This document shows, in pieces, positions 36,801 through 45,281 of a stretch of DNA of 64,000 nucleotides (its first letter is position 1; every line of letters starts with the position of its first letter). The position numbers and the translations under genes were made by a program. Source of the stretch: Fulvivirga sp. M361 (lineage in GTDB: Bacteria; Bacteroidota; Bacteroidia; Cytophagales; Cyclobacteriaceae); NCBI RefSeq assembly GCF_007097395.1, contig NZ_VKDC01000007.1, positions 107,063 through 171,062 of the forward strand, in the 5' to 3' direction. Below the pieces are notes generated by a model. The model did not search any database and was not told where the DNA came from. It saw nothing but the letters and a program-made list of their open reading frames with translations.

Positions 36801-36858
36801 ATGACATGACAATGGCCAATACCGGCCGGTCTATACTTATATTGGATAAACTGCTCAT
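33799..36858 (-). CDS. RND-family efflux permease (HAE-1-like)
   Basis: A 1019-residue inner-membrane pump of the AcrB/MexF class. The N-terminus is INNISIDRPVLAIVMSLLIMIMG-type, read here as SLSNISIDRPVLAIVMSLL. The protonation Asp pair is in TM4 (GLVVDDAIVVLENI). Large periplasmic loops and a repeated second half follow (SFRDPLIIMFTVPLALAGTLLSL; MGIAVIGGMLFATVLTLFVIPAVYV). It exports drugs, bile-like compounds or lipids driven by proton motive force. Its start overlaps the adaptor stop and its stop overlaps the TolC gene start, both by 4 nt. Confidence 0.95.
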   Translation of the reverse strand: MSSLSNISIDRPVLAIVMSLLIMIMGVVGFNFLGVREYPSVDPPIITVSTSYAGANADIVETQITEPLEESINGIQGIESLSSVSRDGRSTIRVEFGIDSDLEAAANDVRDKVSRAVRNLPPDAEPPVVSKSDADSSPIIGVRIFSRQRSLLEISEIANNVFKENFQTIAGVSEVRIWGEKRYSIRLWMDPVKLAAYKVTPLDVFNAVNAQNLELPSGRIEGNTTELSVRTLGRLNTPEEFNDLIIKEDESGVTRFRDIGRAEFFPENERTVLKNNGVPMVITVVTPQPGSNNLDISKEFYKRLEGIKKNLASDIELEISFDNTEYITESINEVEQTIYIAFGLVALIIFAFLRDWRTTFIPIITVPISLVGAFFLMYTFDFSINVLTLLGIVLAIGLVVDDAIVVLENIYSKIENGEEPHEAGKKGAQEIFFAVISTTVALTSVFFPIVFLQGLTGRLFREFGVVVAGAVIISSFVALTLTPMLSSNMLKKREKQQWIYTRTEPFFKWLNRVYGNALDSFMNIKWVAFVVIGLSGVSIYLLGQNIAKELSPMEDRGNFRIYATGPEGATFDYMDFYMDQILELVSNEVPENKSILTITSPGFGASSSVNSGFAVVNLVDAVDRKRSQSQVVDEIKPLVAKNTRARAFVSQPQTIGNRRGRLPVQYVLQAPNLDKLKEVIPSFIKEANQTGVFDFVNVDLKFNKPEINIAIDRNKARDLGVSVQNIAQTLQLSLSGQRFGYFIKDGKQYQIIGQMERSDRDDPLDLKSIYIENEDGELIQMDNLVTLEEKSTPPQLYRYNRFASATISASLAAGNSLGDGIEAMDEVAAKVLDGSFSTALAGTSLEFTQSSGNLYFAFGFALVLIYLVLAAQFESFRDPLIIMFTVPLALAGTLLSLYAFGETINIFSQIGIIVLIGLVTKNGILIVEFANQRKAQDMSVKEAILGAAKARFRPILMTSLSTVLGILPIALALGAGSESRVSMGIAVIGGMLFATVLTLFVIPAVYVFITSRQKRLART

Positions 36859-37925
36859 TCAGTTGTCAGCGTTATATCTGCTTTCATTCCAGCCCTTAGT
36901 TGTAGAATACCTGTAGTAAGTACAGTGTCCCCGAGATTGATCCCTGAAGTGATCTGTACCTGGTCAGCGGTACGAATACCTGTTTGTACGGGGCGGTTCT
37001 GGACCAACCCATTTTCCATGACAAAAAGCTTTTTACCACTCAATTCGGGGATCACAGCTTCGGTAGGTACCATAATGGCTTCTTCAAAAGTCTCTAAGGT
37101 CAGCTTGATCTCTGCAAACTGGCCCGGCAGCAATTGGTTTTTCGGGTTAGTGCTTTTTGCACGTATACGCAGACTACGTGTTTGAGGGTCGATCTGGGGT
37201 TCTATAGCGTAAATACTTCCACTGAATTCTATTTCACTGGCATCTGTTTTAAAAAGGACCTTATCGCCAGGGTTCACCTCATTAGCGTATTTCCCAGGGA
37301 CTGAAAAATCCAGTTTTATAGGATTTATGCTGTATACGGTGGCAATATCATCCGATGGATTCAGGTAACGACCGATACTGACTGACCTTAACCCAATGAT
37401 ACCGTCGAAAGGAGCTCTGATCTTATGTTTTTGCAATTGTACCTGTAACACTTTAATATCTGCTATAGTTGTATTCAGAATGGTAAGCGATGTTTCGTAT
37501 TCTTCTTTGCTTATAGCTTCTTTAGCAAGGAGCTGCTTCTGTCGGTATTCAATATCTTCATTGAGCTTTTTAGCGAACTGAAATTTTGCTATCTCTGCCT
37601 TGATCTGTTCATCGTTCAATTGGATCAGTAGTTGACCTTTTTTCACTTTCTGACCTTCTTCAAACAATATGTCGGCTACAACACCCGCTACTTCACTTTT
37701 CAACACTACCGATTCATTAGGAAGTAAAGATCCTGTGATTCTCAGGCTGTTATCAAGGGTGCTTCTTTTAGCTATAACACCGTTGACAGGTAACGGAGGC
37801 CTACTTCTACTTTCTGCAGAAGACTCCTTGGGGTGTTCTGCACTGAAAATGTTAGGGAAAAAAATAAATACTGCTGCTATTGAAGCTATCACCAGCACCA
37901 ACAACATCTTGATTGTTTTGTTCAT
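36855..37925 (-). CDS. RND periplasmic adaptor subunit (membrane fusion protein)
   Basis: A 356-residue adaptor. N-terminal membrane anchor (MNKTIKMLLVLVIASIAAVFIFFPN), lipoyl/biotinyl-like half-motif VVADILFEEGQKVKKGQLLIQL, a short alpha-hairpin (KFQFAKKLNEDIEYRQKQLLAKEAISKEEYETSLTIL), second half-motif IRAPFDGIIGLRSVSIGRYL, and the beta-barrel and membrane-proximal domains. It links the RND pump and TolC channel. First gene of the operon, with a TACCTTTG box 15 nt before its ATG. Confidence 0.94.
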   Translation of the reverse strand: MNKTIKMLLVLVIASIAAVFIFFPNIFSAEHPKESSAESRSRPPLPVNGVIAKRSTLDNSLRITGSLLPNESVVLKSEVAGVVADILFEEGQKVKKGQLLIQLNDEQIKAEIAKFQFAKKLNEDIEYRQKQLLAKEAISKEEYETSLTILNTTIADIKVLQVQLQKHKIRAPFDGIIGLRSVSIGRYLNPSDDIATVYSINPIKLDFSVPGKYANEVNPGDKVLFKTDASEIEFSGSIYAIEPQIDPQTRSLRIRAKSTNPKNQLLPGQFAEIKLTLETFEEAIMVPTEAVIPELSGKKLFVMENGLVQNRPVQTGIRTADQVQITSGINLGDTVLTTGILQLRAGMKADITLTTE

Positions 37926-38387
37926 GAATCAACTAAAACACAAAGGTAAAGCCATTAAAAGGGGATTTGCCTGACCGTTCATCATAATTACAGAAAAAAC
38001 AGGATTTATGTCTTGTTGTAAAGGTTGGAAGGCAGCCTTTTTGCGCTGAATGACTGTGCATTACTAGTGTTAAGTTAAGTGTTAGATGACGGTTAACTAT
38101 TTTTCCGGTTCCGTTCTTAAAGTCAGCAGTTGGCCATAAACCATCGGTAAACCTATCATTTGCCTATTGCCGACCGATCGAAAGTTTCACAATACCGCAA
38201 GTATAATTCATCATGTAACCTATGCATTAATTTGAACTTAACTTAACAATAAATAGCAACACACTTATTTGAAAAGTGGTTTTACATCATGTAAATCTTA
38301 CCACTATTGCTACATTGACTGTTTAAGGCAGAACAGGTATCCTTCCCGGTGACCTATGTCTTATCCGGGAAGAATGAAATCTGGATA
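37926..38387. other. Gene-free stretch upstream of the RND operon, with palindromes
   Basis: No protein gene is visible. Visible structures are a 12-bp inverted repeat pair GTTAAGTTAAGT (38069-38080) and ACTTAACTTAAC (38236-38247), a perfect palindrome TTTACATCATGTAAA (38281-38295) flanked by GTGG/CCAC arms, and an 8-bp hairpin CTTCCCGG/CCGGGAAG (38342-38372) just beyond the cyclophilin stop without a T-run. Some of these may be operator sites for the efflux operon. Confidence 0.4.
37941..37948 (-). promoter_or_regulatory. -7 box TACCTTTG for the RND efflux operon
   Basis: The minus strand reads TACCTTTG, a perfect TAnnTTTG match ending 15 nt before ATG 37925. Confidence 0.5.
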
Positions 38388-38825
38388 TTAGTCTTCCTGT
38401 ATTTTGATTTGCTGGATCTTGTCGCCCTGGCGGATGTCATCTACTACTTCTACACCTTCCACCACTTTTCCAAAACACGTATGGTTACGGTCCAGGTGTT
38501 GAGTATTTTCACGACTGTGGCAGATAAAAAACTGACTGCCACCCGTGTTACGTCCTGCATGTGCCATGGATAACACACCACGATCATGGTATTGATTGTC
38601 TCCGTCCAGTTCACAATCAATTTGATAGCCCGGGCCACCGGCGCCGGTACCATCAGGGCATCCACCCTGGATCACGAAGTTGGGGATAACACGGTGAAAA
38701 GTAAGGCCATCATAATATCCGCTTTTAGAAAGCTTAATAAAATTCTCTACAGTGTTGGGAGCATCATTGTCATAAAACTCCACTTTCATAGTTCCTTTGT
38801 CTGTTACGATCTCGGCTGTTTTCAT
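38388..38825 (-). CDS. Peptidyl-prolyl cis-trans isomerase, cyclophilin type
   Basis: A 145-residue cytosolic cyclophilin. It shows FHRVIPNFVIQGGCPDGTGAGG with the catalytic Arg in FHR and the active-site FVIQGG, then MAHAGRNTGGSQFFIC, the second active-site motif (with F and the substrate-binding residues). The length is that of the single-domain bacterial PpiB-type. It catalyses proline isomerisation during protein folding. Preceded by a TAGGTTTG box. Confidence 0.94.
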   Translation of the reverse strand: MKTAEIVTDKGTMKVEFYDNDAPNTVENFIKLSKSGYYDGLTFHRVIPNFVIQGGCPDGTGAGGPGYQIDCELDGDNQYHDRGVLSMAHAGRNTGGSQFFICHSRENTQHLDRNHTCFGKVVEGVEVVDDIRQGDKIQQIKIQED

Positions 38826-38843
38826 AGTTGCTTTTTATTTTTG

Positions 38844-38851
38844 CAAACCTA
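38844..38851 (-). promoter_or_regulatory. -7 box TAGGTTTG for the cyclophilin gene
   Basis: The minus strand reads TAGGTTTG, a perfect TAnnTTTG match, ending 18 nt before ATG 38825. Confidence 0.5.
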
Positions 38852-38963
38852 TTAAAACTTTGCTAAAAAACTGAGTTTTAAATGTATCGCAATGGCGGAG
38901 GTAAAAGAGGTAACCACCTTGATGACTTTTTGGGAGAAGGAGAGTGCTTTAAGTGTTTTAAAT

Positions 38964-38971
38964 TAATTTTG
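38964..38971 (+). promoter_or_regulatory. -7 box TAATTTTG, possible leaderless start
   Basis: TAATTTTG is a perfect TAnnTTTG match ending 4 nt before ATG 38976, so the transcript would begin about at the start codon. Confidence 0.55.
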
Positions 38972-38975
38972 ACCT

Positions 38976-39461
38976 ATGTTGAGTTATAAGACCAAAATGA
39001 AACTGATTAACTGGTGGCCGCCAATGCTGGGCACCGGGATCAGCCTCAAATCCATTTCTGATGACTACACTCGTTTTGAAGTGGAAATGAAACTAAAATG
39101 GTATAACCGAAACCTCATAGGCATTCATTATGGCGGGTCGCTTTATTCTATGTGTGACCCCTGGTATATGTTTATTCTTACGGCTAACCTGGGTAAACGG
39201 TATGTGGTAGTGGATAAATCTGCCAATATCCGTTATTTAAAACCTGGTAAAGGCACCTTGCGTTGTGTTTTTGAAGTCAGTAAAGATGAAGTTAAGGATA
39301 TCAGAAGCGAGCTGGACCAGATTGGTAAAAAAGACTATACATTCCTTTGTGAAGTGCGTAATGCGGCAGGTGAGGTAGTCACTGAGGTGGATAAGATCGT
39401 TTATATCAGGAAGAAAGACTTTGACTGGGAGGCCTTTAATCAAAAATCCAGCGTTAGCTGA
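38976..39461 (+). CDS. DUF4442 protein (hot-dog-fold, thioesterase-like)
   Basis: A 161-residue protein. WWPPMLGTGISLKSISDDYTRFEVEMKLKWYNRNLIGIHYGGSLYSMCDPWYM is the DUF4442 signature; the family has the hot-dog fold of acyl-CoA thioesterases. The substrate is not known. The gene overlaps the convergent DNA polymerase IV gene by 22 nt at the 3' ends. A possible second ATG at 38997 would shorten it by seven residues, but the promoter spacing favours 38976. Confidence 0.85.
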   Translation: MLSYKTKMKLINWWPPMLGTGISLKSISDDYTRFEVEMKLKWYNRNLIGIHYGGSLYSMCDPWYMFILTANLGKRYVVVDKSANIRYLKPGKGTLRCVFEVSKDEVKDIRSELDQIGKKDYTFLCEVRNAAGEVVTEVDKIVYIRKKDFDWEAFNQKSSVS

Positions 39462-40513
39462 AGCCCGGGAGGCTCTTCCTCTTTCATTTCATGATTAAGA
39501 TTGGATACGGACAGTCCCAACAGCCGTATTTTAATGTTGTTCATGTCCAGAGTTTGAAGCAGTTCCTCAAACAGCGCTATAATTTGTTTTTCATCTTCAA
39601 TCCAGGTCGTCAGCGTTTTGCTTCGTGTGATAATCTGGAAATCAGAGAATTTTACTTTTAGCGTCAATGTCTTGCCTTTCGTGTTAGAGTGCTCCATACG
39701 TCCGGTGAGTATTTCAGTAATATGCAATAGTTGCTCCCTGATCTGTTCCAGTTGAGTCAGGTCTTGTTCGAAGGTGTTCTCAGCTCCTAATGATTTGCGA
39801 ATACGATTAGGATTGACCTCACGCTCGTCCTGGGCACGGGCAATCCGGAAGTAATAGCGACCAGCCTTACCAAACCGGCTCACTAAATCCGGCTCAGACA
39901 GTTGTTTCAGGTCCAGTCCGTTATAAATGCCCATTTTATGCATCTTTTCAGCGGTCACCTTACCAATCCCAAAAAAACGTTCTATAGGTAGTTTTTCTAC
40001 ATATGCGATAGCTTCATCCGGGGGAATAACAAATAGTCCATCCGGTTTATTGACATCGGAAGCTGTTTTTGCAAGAAACTTATTGATAGAAATACCTGCA
40101 GAAGCCGTCAGGTGTGTTTGCTGCCTGATCCGGGTTTTAATTTCATGGGCGATAAGAGTGGCGGATGGTAACGATTTCTTATTGGTAGTTACGTCCAGGT
40201 AAGCTTCATCAAGAGATAATGGCTCTACCAGGTCTGTGTAGTTATAAAAAATATCCCTGATCTGATGGGATACTTCTTTATATGCGTCAAAGCGAGGTCT
40301 TACAAAAATAAGATCAGGGCACTTTCGGGCAGCTATTTTGGAAGGCATGGCAGATCTTACACCAAACCTCCGGGCTTCATAGCTGGCTGCGGCCACTACC
40401 CCACGGTCAGAACTTCCGCCAACAGCCAAAGGTTTCCCTTTCAGGTCAGGGTTATCACGTTGTTCTACAGAAGCATAGAAAGCATCCATATCGATATGTA
40501 TGATCTTCCGCAT
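39440..40513 (-). CDS. dinB: DNA polymerase IV (Y-family)
   Basis: An error-prone translesion polymerase, 357 aa. The N-terminus IIHIDMDAFYASVEQRDNP carries the first catalytic Asp (Asp8). PLSLDEAYLDVT supplies the other acidic pair. GVRSAMPSKIAARKCPDLIFV, HhH motif and the little-finger domain (TLKVKFSDFQIITRSKTL) follow. The C-terminus PPGLQLTLDF resembles a beta-clamp-binding tail (QLTLDF). Convergent with the DUF4442 gene with a 22-nt 3' overlap. No LexA box was identified. Confidence 0.94.
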   Translation of the reverse strand: MRKIIHIDMDAFYASVEQRDNPDLKGKPLAVGGSSDRGVVAAASYEARRFGVRSAMPSKIAARKCPDLIFVRPRFDAYKEVSHQIRDIFYNYTDLVEPLSLDEAYLDVTTNKKSLPSATLIAHEIKTRIRQQTHLTASAGISINKFLAKTASDVNKPDGLFVIPPDEAIAYVEKLPIERFFGIGKVTAEKMHKMGIYNGLDLKQLSEPDLVSRFGKAGRYYFRIARAQDEREVNPNRIRKSLGAENTFEQDLTQLEQIREQLLHITEILTGRMEHSNTKGKTLTLKVKFSDFQIITRSKTLTTWIEDEKQIIALFEELLQTLDMNNIKIRLLGLSVSNLNHEMKEEEPPGLQLTLDF

Positions 40514-40670
40514 AGTAGTATTACGTCATTTGCCTTGAAATTGGTTATCCGGTATTTCCAACCGCTTAAATAATTGCTTTTTGCTTCGGGTATTTTAATG
40601 AACATCTTCAACAGTATAATGAAGAAACGAGTTTTTCTACATTAAAGTAAAACATATCACCTAAACCAAA

Positions 40671-40676
40671 AGGAGG
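40671..40676 (+). promoter_or_regulatory. Strong ribosome binding site before the TTG start of tldD
   Basis: AGGAGG lies 5 nt before TTG 40682, fixing an unusual start codon. Confidence 0.65.
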
Positions 40677-40681
40677 ACAAT

Positions 40682-42322
40682 TTGAAACGAAGAGATTTTG
40701 TGCAATTGGCCGGGCTCGGAGCAGGCGCTGTAATGCTTCCAGGTCAGTTGACAGGCAATGCCATTCCTGTTGAGGCGCTACTCGCCCCGGGTATGGACAT
40801 AGCTGCAAAGAAACGTATGGCTGATGTCGCCCTGAACACCGCCAAAAGCTTTGGCGCCAGCTATGCTGATGCGCGCATAGGGCGTTATTTGAACCAATAC
40901 GTTTTTACACGTGAAGATAAGGTGCAAAACGTGACCAATACGGAATCGTTCGGTATTGGCATACGTGTGATCGCCAATGGTACCTGGGGGTTCGCCTCTA
41001 CCAACAATGTGACAGAAGACGGAGTAAAAAAAGCTACTGAACAGGCCATTGCTATTGCTAAGGCAAATGCCAAGATACAAAGCGAGCCGGTCAAACTTGC
41101 TCCTGTGAAATCCCTTGGTGAGGTAAGCTGGAAAACACCACTCCAAAAAGACTTCAAAGAGATCCCGGTATCAGAAAAGGCGGATTTGCTGTTAAGTGCC
41201 AATGCTTCAGCCATGGAAAACGGGGCTAATTTTGTGAATTCAGCCTTGTTTATGGTAAATGAGCAAAAGTACTTCGCTTCTACAGAAGGCTCTTACATTG
41301 ATCAGGATGTGCATCGTATCTGGCCTACATTCGGAGTAACAGCGATTGACCGTTCCCAGGGTAAGTTCAAGTCCCGGCAGGCATTAAGTGCACCTATGGG
41401 TATGGGATATGAATATATGGATGGGTTGTCTTCTGAAAAGGTAGAAAGCCCGGCAGGTTTTAATTTGTTCAGGAAGAGCTATGATATAGTGGAAGATGCT
41501 ACATTGGCAGCCAAACAAGCTAAGGAAATGTTGGAGGCCAAATCGGTTGAGCCAGGAAAGTATGACCTGGTACTCGAACCTAACCACCTAGGACTTACCA
41601 TTCATGAGTCTGTAGGTCACCCTCTTGAGCTGGACCGGGTATTAGGCTATGAAGCTAACTACGCAGGTACCAGTTTTGCCACTCTGGACAAATGGAAATC
41701 AAAAAACTTTCAATACGGGAGTGATATTGTGAACCTTGTGGCTGATAAAACACAGGAAGGTTCATTAGGGGCAGTAGGATATGATGATGAAGGTGTAGCC
41801 TGCAAAGAATGGGACCTGGTGAGAAACGGGATACTGGTAAACTACCAGGCCATACGTGATCAGGTGCATATGATCGACCAGCAGGAGTCACATGGCTGCT
41901 GCTATTCCCAGAGTTGGAACGACGTTCAGTTTCAGCGGATGCCTAACGTATCCTTAGAACCTGGAAAAGAACCCTATTCCATTAAAGAAATGATCAAAGA
42001 TGTGGAAAAGGGTATTTACATCGCAGGTCGCGGTTCATACTCTATTGACCAACAGCGTTATAATTTTCAATTTGGTGGTACAGTGTTTTATGAGATCAAA
42101 AACGGTGAAATAGGGCCTATGCTCAACGATGTGGCCTACCAGTCTAATACCCAAGAGTTCTGGAACTCCTGTACTAAGATCTGTGATGCCAGTGATTACC
42201 GGATGTTCGGATCATTCTTTGATGGAAAAGGCCAACCACCGCAGATCAGTGCGGTGTCACACGGCAGTTCTACCACACGGTTCAATGGCGTGAATGTCAT
42301 TAACACCGGGCGGAACATTTAA
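40682..42322 (+). CDS. TldD-family metalloprotease subunit with Tat signal peptide
   Basis: A 546-residue TldD/PmbA-family protein starting at TTG. Its N-terminus MKRRDFVQLAGLGAGAVMLPG has the twin-arginine motif KRRDF, a hydrophobic stretch and a basic region, so it is predicted to be Tat-exported, unlike cytosolic E. coli TldD. The zinc motif HESVGH (His308, Glu309, His312) is the conserved TldD site. The protein then continues through SYSIDQQRYNFQFGGTVFYEI and ends SSTTRFNGVNVINTGRNI. TldD partners TldE/PmbA, whose gene is 29 nt downstream. Peptide substrate unknown. Confidence 0.9.
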   Translation: MKRRDFVQLAGLGAGAVMLPGQLTGNAIPVEALLAPGMDIAAKKRMADVALNTAKSFGASYADARIGRYLNQYVFTREDKVQNVTNTESFGIGIRVIANGTWGFASTNNVTEDGVKKATEQAIAIAKANAKIQSEPVKLAPVKSLGEVSWKTPLQKDFKEIPVSEKADLLLSANASAMENGANFVNSALFMVNEQKYFASTEGSYIDQDVHRIWPTFGVTAIDRSQGKFKSRQALSAPMGMGYEYMDGLSSEKVESPAGFNLFRKSYDIVEDATLAAKQAKEMLEAKSVEPGKYDLVLEPNHLGLTIHESVGHPLELDRVLGYEANYAGTSFATLDKWKSKNFQYGSDIVNLVADKTQEGSLGAVGYDDEGVACKEWDLVRNGILVNYQAIRDQVHMIDQQESHGCCYSQSWNDVQFQRMPNVSLEPGKEPYSIKEMIKDVEKGIYIAGRGSYSIDQQRYNFQFGGTVFYEIKNGEIGPMLNDVAYQSNTQEFWNSCTKICDASDYRMFGSFFDGKGQPPQISAVSHGSSTTRFNGVNVINTGRNI

Positions 42323-42351
42323 TCATTGTTGCAAAAAATTGAGATCATAAC

Positions 42352-43668
42352 ATGGCAATATATTCAAAAGAAGAAGCAAAGCAGCTGTTGGAAAAAGCGT
42401 TGTCTTTTTCTAAGGCAGATGCCTGCGAAATAACATTGAACGGAAGTGAGAGCGGCAATATCCGTTATGCGCGAAATTCCGTGTCTACAGCCGGTCATCG
42501 TTCAAACCAGACGATGTCCGTACAAAGTAGTTTTGGAAAAAAATCAGGAGTAGCTACTATTGATGAATTTGACGATGCTTCACTGCAAAAAGTGGTAGGC
42601 CGTTCAGAAGAACTGGCACAACTTGCACCGGAAAATCCGGAATTTATGGAGCCACTTGGCCCCCAGGAGTACCTGGATTCTAAAACGTATGTCGAAGCCA
42701 CTGCTAAAATTAACCCGGAATACAGAGCCCGAGTGGCATCAGATAGTATCAAACCGGCAGCGGCTAAGGACGTGACGGCAGCCGGATTTTTAAATGACTC
42801 CGCCGGATTCACGGCGATGGCTAACACCAATGGTTTATTCGCTTATAATCAGTCTACAGATATAAGCTTTACCGTGACCATGCGTAGTAATGATGGCACA
42901 GGTTCCGGTTGGTCTTCCAGGGATTTTAATGATGTCAATAAATTTGATGCAGCGGAAGCTTCGGCGGTGGCCATCGATAAGGCCATACAGTCCAGGAATG
43001 CCAAAGCGATAGAGCCTGGTAAATATACAGTAATATTAGAGCCTGCGGCATCTTCACAACTGCTTCAGAATATGTTCAGCGCATTTAATGCCCGTACTGC
43101 GGATGAAGGCAGAAGTTTTATGAGTAAAGAGGGCGGCGGCACTAAACTTGGAGAGAAAATAGTAGATGAGCGTGTGAACTTCTGGTCAGACCCGCAGCAC
43201 CCTGATGTGCCTTCCGCTCCCTGGAATGGTGAAGGGCAGGCAAGAAAGAAAATGAATTGGCTGGAAAACGGTGTGGTGAAAAACCTTGCTTATAGTCGTT
43301 ACTGGGCGAAAGAAAAGGGAGTAGAACCAGTGCCAACACCCAGTAACGGTATCATGACCGGTGGCGATGCTTCACTGGAAGACCTCATCAAGGATACTAA
43401 AAGAGGGGTACTGGTCACACGATTATGGTATATCCGAACGGTAGACCCGCAAACCTTGCTTTACACAGGTTTGACACGTGATGGTACTTTTTATATTGAA
43501 AACGGTAAGATAAAGCACCCGGTGAAGAATTTCCGTTTCAACGAAAGCCCGATCATTATGTTGAATAATTTGGAGGCATTGGGAAAACAGGTGAGGATCA
43601 ACGGCAACCTGATCCCTTATATGAAGGTGAGGGATTTTACATTTACCAGTTTGTCAGATGCGGTGTAA
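42352..43668 (+). CDS. PmbA/TldE-family partner of TldD
   Basis: A 438-residue family member: DACEITLNGSESGNIRYARNSVSTAGHRSN, then SGVATIDEFDDASLQKVV, DEGRSFMSKEGGGTKLGEKIVDERVNF, ARKKMNWLENGVVKNLAYSRYWA and IMTGGDASLEDLIKDTKRGVLVTRLWYIRTVDP. TldE supports TldD without a complete zinc motif, consistent with no HExxxH seen here. No signal peptide is visible at the start, so how it meets an exported TldD is unclear. It lies 29 nt after tldD, one operon. Confidence 0.88.
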   Translation: MAIYSKEEAKQLLEKALSFSKADACEITLNGSESGNIRYARNSVSTAGHRSNQTMSVQSSFGKKSGVATIDEFDDASLQKVVGRSEELAQLAPENPEFMEPLGPQEYLDSKTYVEATAKINPEYRARVASDSIKPAAAKDVTAAGFLNDSAGFTAMANTNGLFAYNQSTDISFTVTMRSNDGTGSGWSSRDFNDVNKFDAAEASAVAIDKAIQSRNAKAIEPGKYTVILEPAASSQLLQNMFSAFNARTADEGRSFMSKEGGGTKLGEKIVDERVNFWSDPQHPDVPSAPWNGEGQARKKMNWLENGVVKNLAYSRYWAKEKGVEPVPTPSNGIMTGGDASLEDLIKDTKRGVLVTRLWYIRTVDPQTLLYTGLTRDGTFYIENGKIKHPVKNFRFNESPIIMLNNLEALGKQVRINGNLIPYMKVRDFTFTSLSDAV

Positions 43669-44198
43669 ACCACTGTGATATTTATTGGATCCACATGAAA
43701 ATTTGCTCCGGTTTTTATGTGGACCATATCATAGGCATTTGTTTTGTTATTAACAGGTCAATTTAACTTAAGGGTTTCCGGTGTTTGTCTTCAATTTATT
43801 CACGGATTTTGTTCTGGCAGACAGACGTAGTTTTAAGTTACTGTCAAATACTTAAAATGGAACGGTATCGCCAATTACCTGGAACCCCTGGTTCATTGAC
43901 GATCAGAAGTCTGGTTTTATTATTGGTGTAGTTTTTAACTGGATTTCATCACAATACAACATCCTTTTTTAGCCATATCTGTGCTAGATTTCGGACCTCT
44001 GTATTTTTACAACGGACCTCTTTTTCTTTAATGGTTTATTCTTACCCAATTGGAATTGAAATTAGGCGATACATGTAGCTTATCGATGGTGTATATAATT
44101 TAATGAATTAAAAACCGCCGAACCCGAAAACCCTACCATTAGTCGAAACATTCCAAATTGTATAATAAACAACCTTACTTTCGAGGAAATCATAGATC
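43669..44198. other. Gene-free stretch between pmbA and the FIST gene
   Basis: 530 nt with no convincing gene. A 12-bp stem with one G-T pair (TCCACATGAAAA 43690-43701 / TTTTTATGTGGA 43712-43723) lies just after the pmbA stop and may be a terminator or processing hairpin, though no T-run follows. A TAnnTTTG-like box TACTTTCG lies at 44176-44183. Confidence 0.4.
44176..44183 (+). promoter_or_regulatory. -7-like box TACTTTCG for the FIST gene
   Basis: TACTTTCG matches TAnnTTTG with one change and ends 15 nt before ATG 44199. TTG at 44158-44160 is only 15 nt upstream, so the -33 fit is poor. Confidence 0.35.
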
Positions 44199-45272
44199 AT
44201 GTTAGTTGAACAACCCCATATTGGCAGTATTCTGGCGCAGTGCACGGCTTCACAATTAAATTTTTTAATGGTGGGTGAGCACAGTGATCTGGACATTTCC
44301 AGTTTAGTACAACAGGCCAATGAGGTGGGAATTCGATTAGCAGGTGGCATTTTTCCAGGTATTTTGCATGGTGACCGGCATCTGGAGAAAGGGGTGATCA
44401 TTAAACCATTAAATGTAAATAGTTCGTTCATGCTGTTTCAGGGTTTGACGCAACGTCATGAACTTCCTGAAATAGATGAAACGAGCCATTCTGCTATTGT
44501 TTTACTGGATGGCTTAACAAATGGTATTCCACACTTTTTAGAAAGTATCTATGAAAAATATGGTGATAACCTGAACTATATTGGCGGTGGATGCGGGTCC
44601 CTGTCATTGAAGTCTCAGCCCTGTATCTTTACGAATGACGGGTTTTTTCAGGATGCAGGATTACTCATTTACGTGCCAGACCAGCTGAAAATCGGAGTGC
44701 AACATGGGTGGAAAAAAATTGAAGGCCCTTTCCTGGTCAATAAATCTGAAGGGAATGTGATCTATGAGATCAATTGGAAGCCGGCTTTTGAGGTGTATAA
44801 AAAAGTAGTAGATGCACACAGTAACACCGCCATTGAACAAGATAATTTTTTTGGAATAGCTAAAGGTTACCCTTTTGGAATTTTCAGAGAAGGGTATGAA
44901 AATGTGGTGCGTGATCCTATCATGACATTGGATAAACGCACATTGACGTGTGTAGGAGAAGTGAATAACAATACTTCAGTAGATATATTGGTAGGCAGCC
45001 CCCACGACCTGATAGCTTCTGCAGGTAAGGCAGCCGAAACGGCTGTGGATGGAGTGGATACAATGTCTGTTTTGGTGGTAGATTGTATTTCCAGAGTGCT
45101 ATTCTTAGAGCAAGATTTTTCAGAGGAACTGGAAGTTGTAAATAGCGTAATTAAACAAAAAAAAGATTCAATTGAATTGGAAGGAGTCTTATCTTTAGGA
45201 GAGATATCCTCTTTTGGCGAGGGCTACCTCGAATTTTTTAATAAAACCATTGTAGTTTCCAGCTTCTATTAA
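44199..45272 (+). CDS. FIST-domain sensory protein
   Basis: A 357-residue soluble protein containing FIST_N (IGSILAQCTASQLNFLMVGEHSD... GIRLAGGIFPGILHGDRHL) and FIST_C (KIGVQHGWKKIEGPFLVNKSEGNVIYEINWKPAFEVY...). FIST domains are thought to bind small ligands such as amino acids and often sit beside signalling kinases. GGGCGSLSLKSQP is the conserved central motif. The gene is 9 nt upstream of the histidine kinase, so it is probably co-transcribed and may be a cytosolic sensor input to it. Confidence 0.88.
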   Translation: MLVEQPHIGSILAQCTASQLNFLMVGEHSDLDISSLVQQANEVGIRLAGGIFPGILHGDRHLEKGVIIKPLNVNSSFMLFQGLTQRHELPEIDETSHSAIVLLDGLTNGIPHFLESIYEKYGDNLNYIGGGCGSLSLKSQPCIFTNDGFFQDAGLLIYVPDQLKIGVQHGWKKIEGPFLVNKSEGNVIYEINWKPAFEVYKKVVDAHSNTAIEQDNFFGIAKGYPFGIFREGYENVVRDPIMTLDKRTLTCVGEVNNNTSVDILVGSPHDLIASAGKAAETAVDGVDTMSVLVVDCISRVLFLEQDFSEELEVVNSVIKQKKDSIELEGVLSLGEISSFGEGYLEFFNKTIVVSSFY

Positions 45273-45281
45273 AACCATTGA

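Noticed and set aside
38342-38372. Hairpin CTTCCCGG/CCGGGAAG as cyclophilin terminator.
   Set aside because: No T-run follows on the minus strand, so standard termination cannot be supported.
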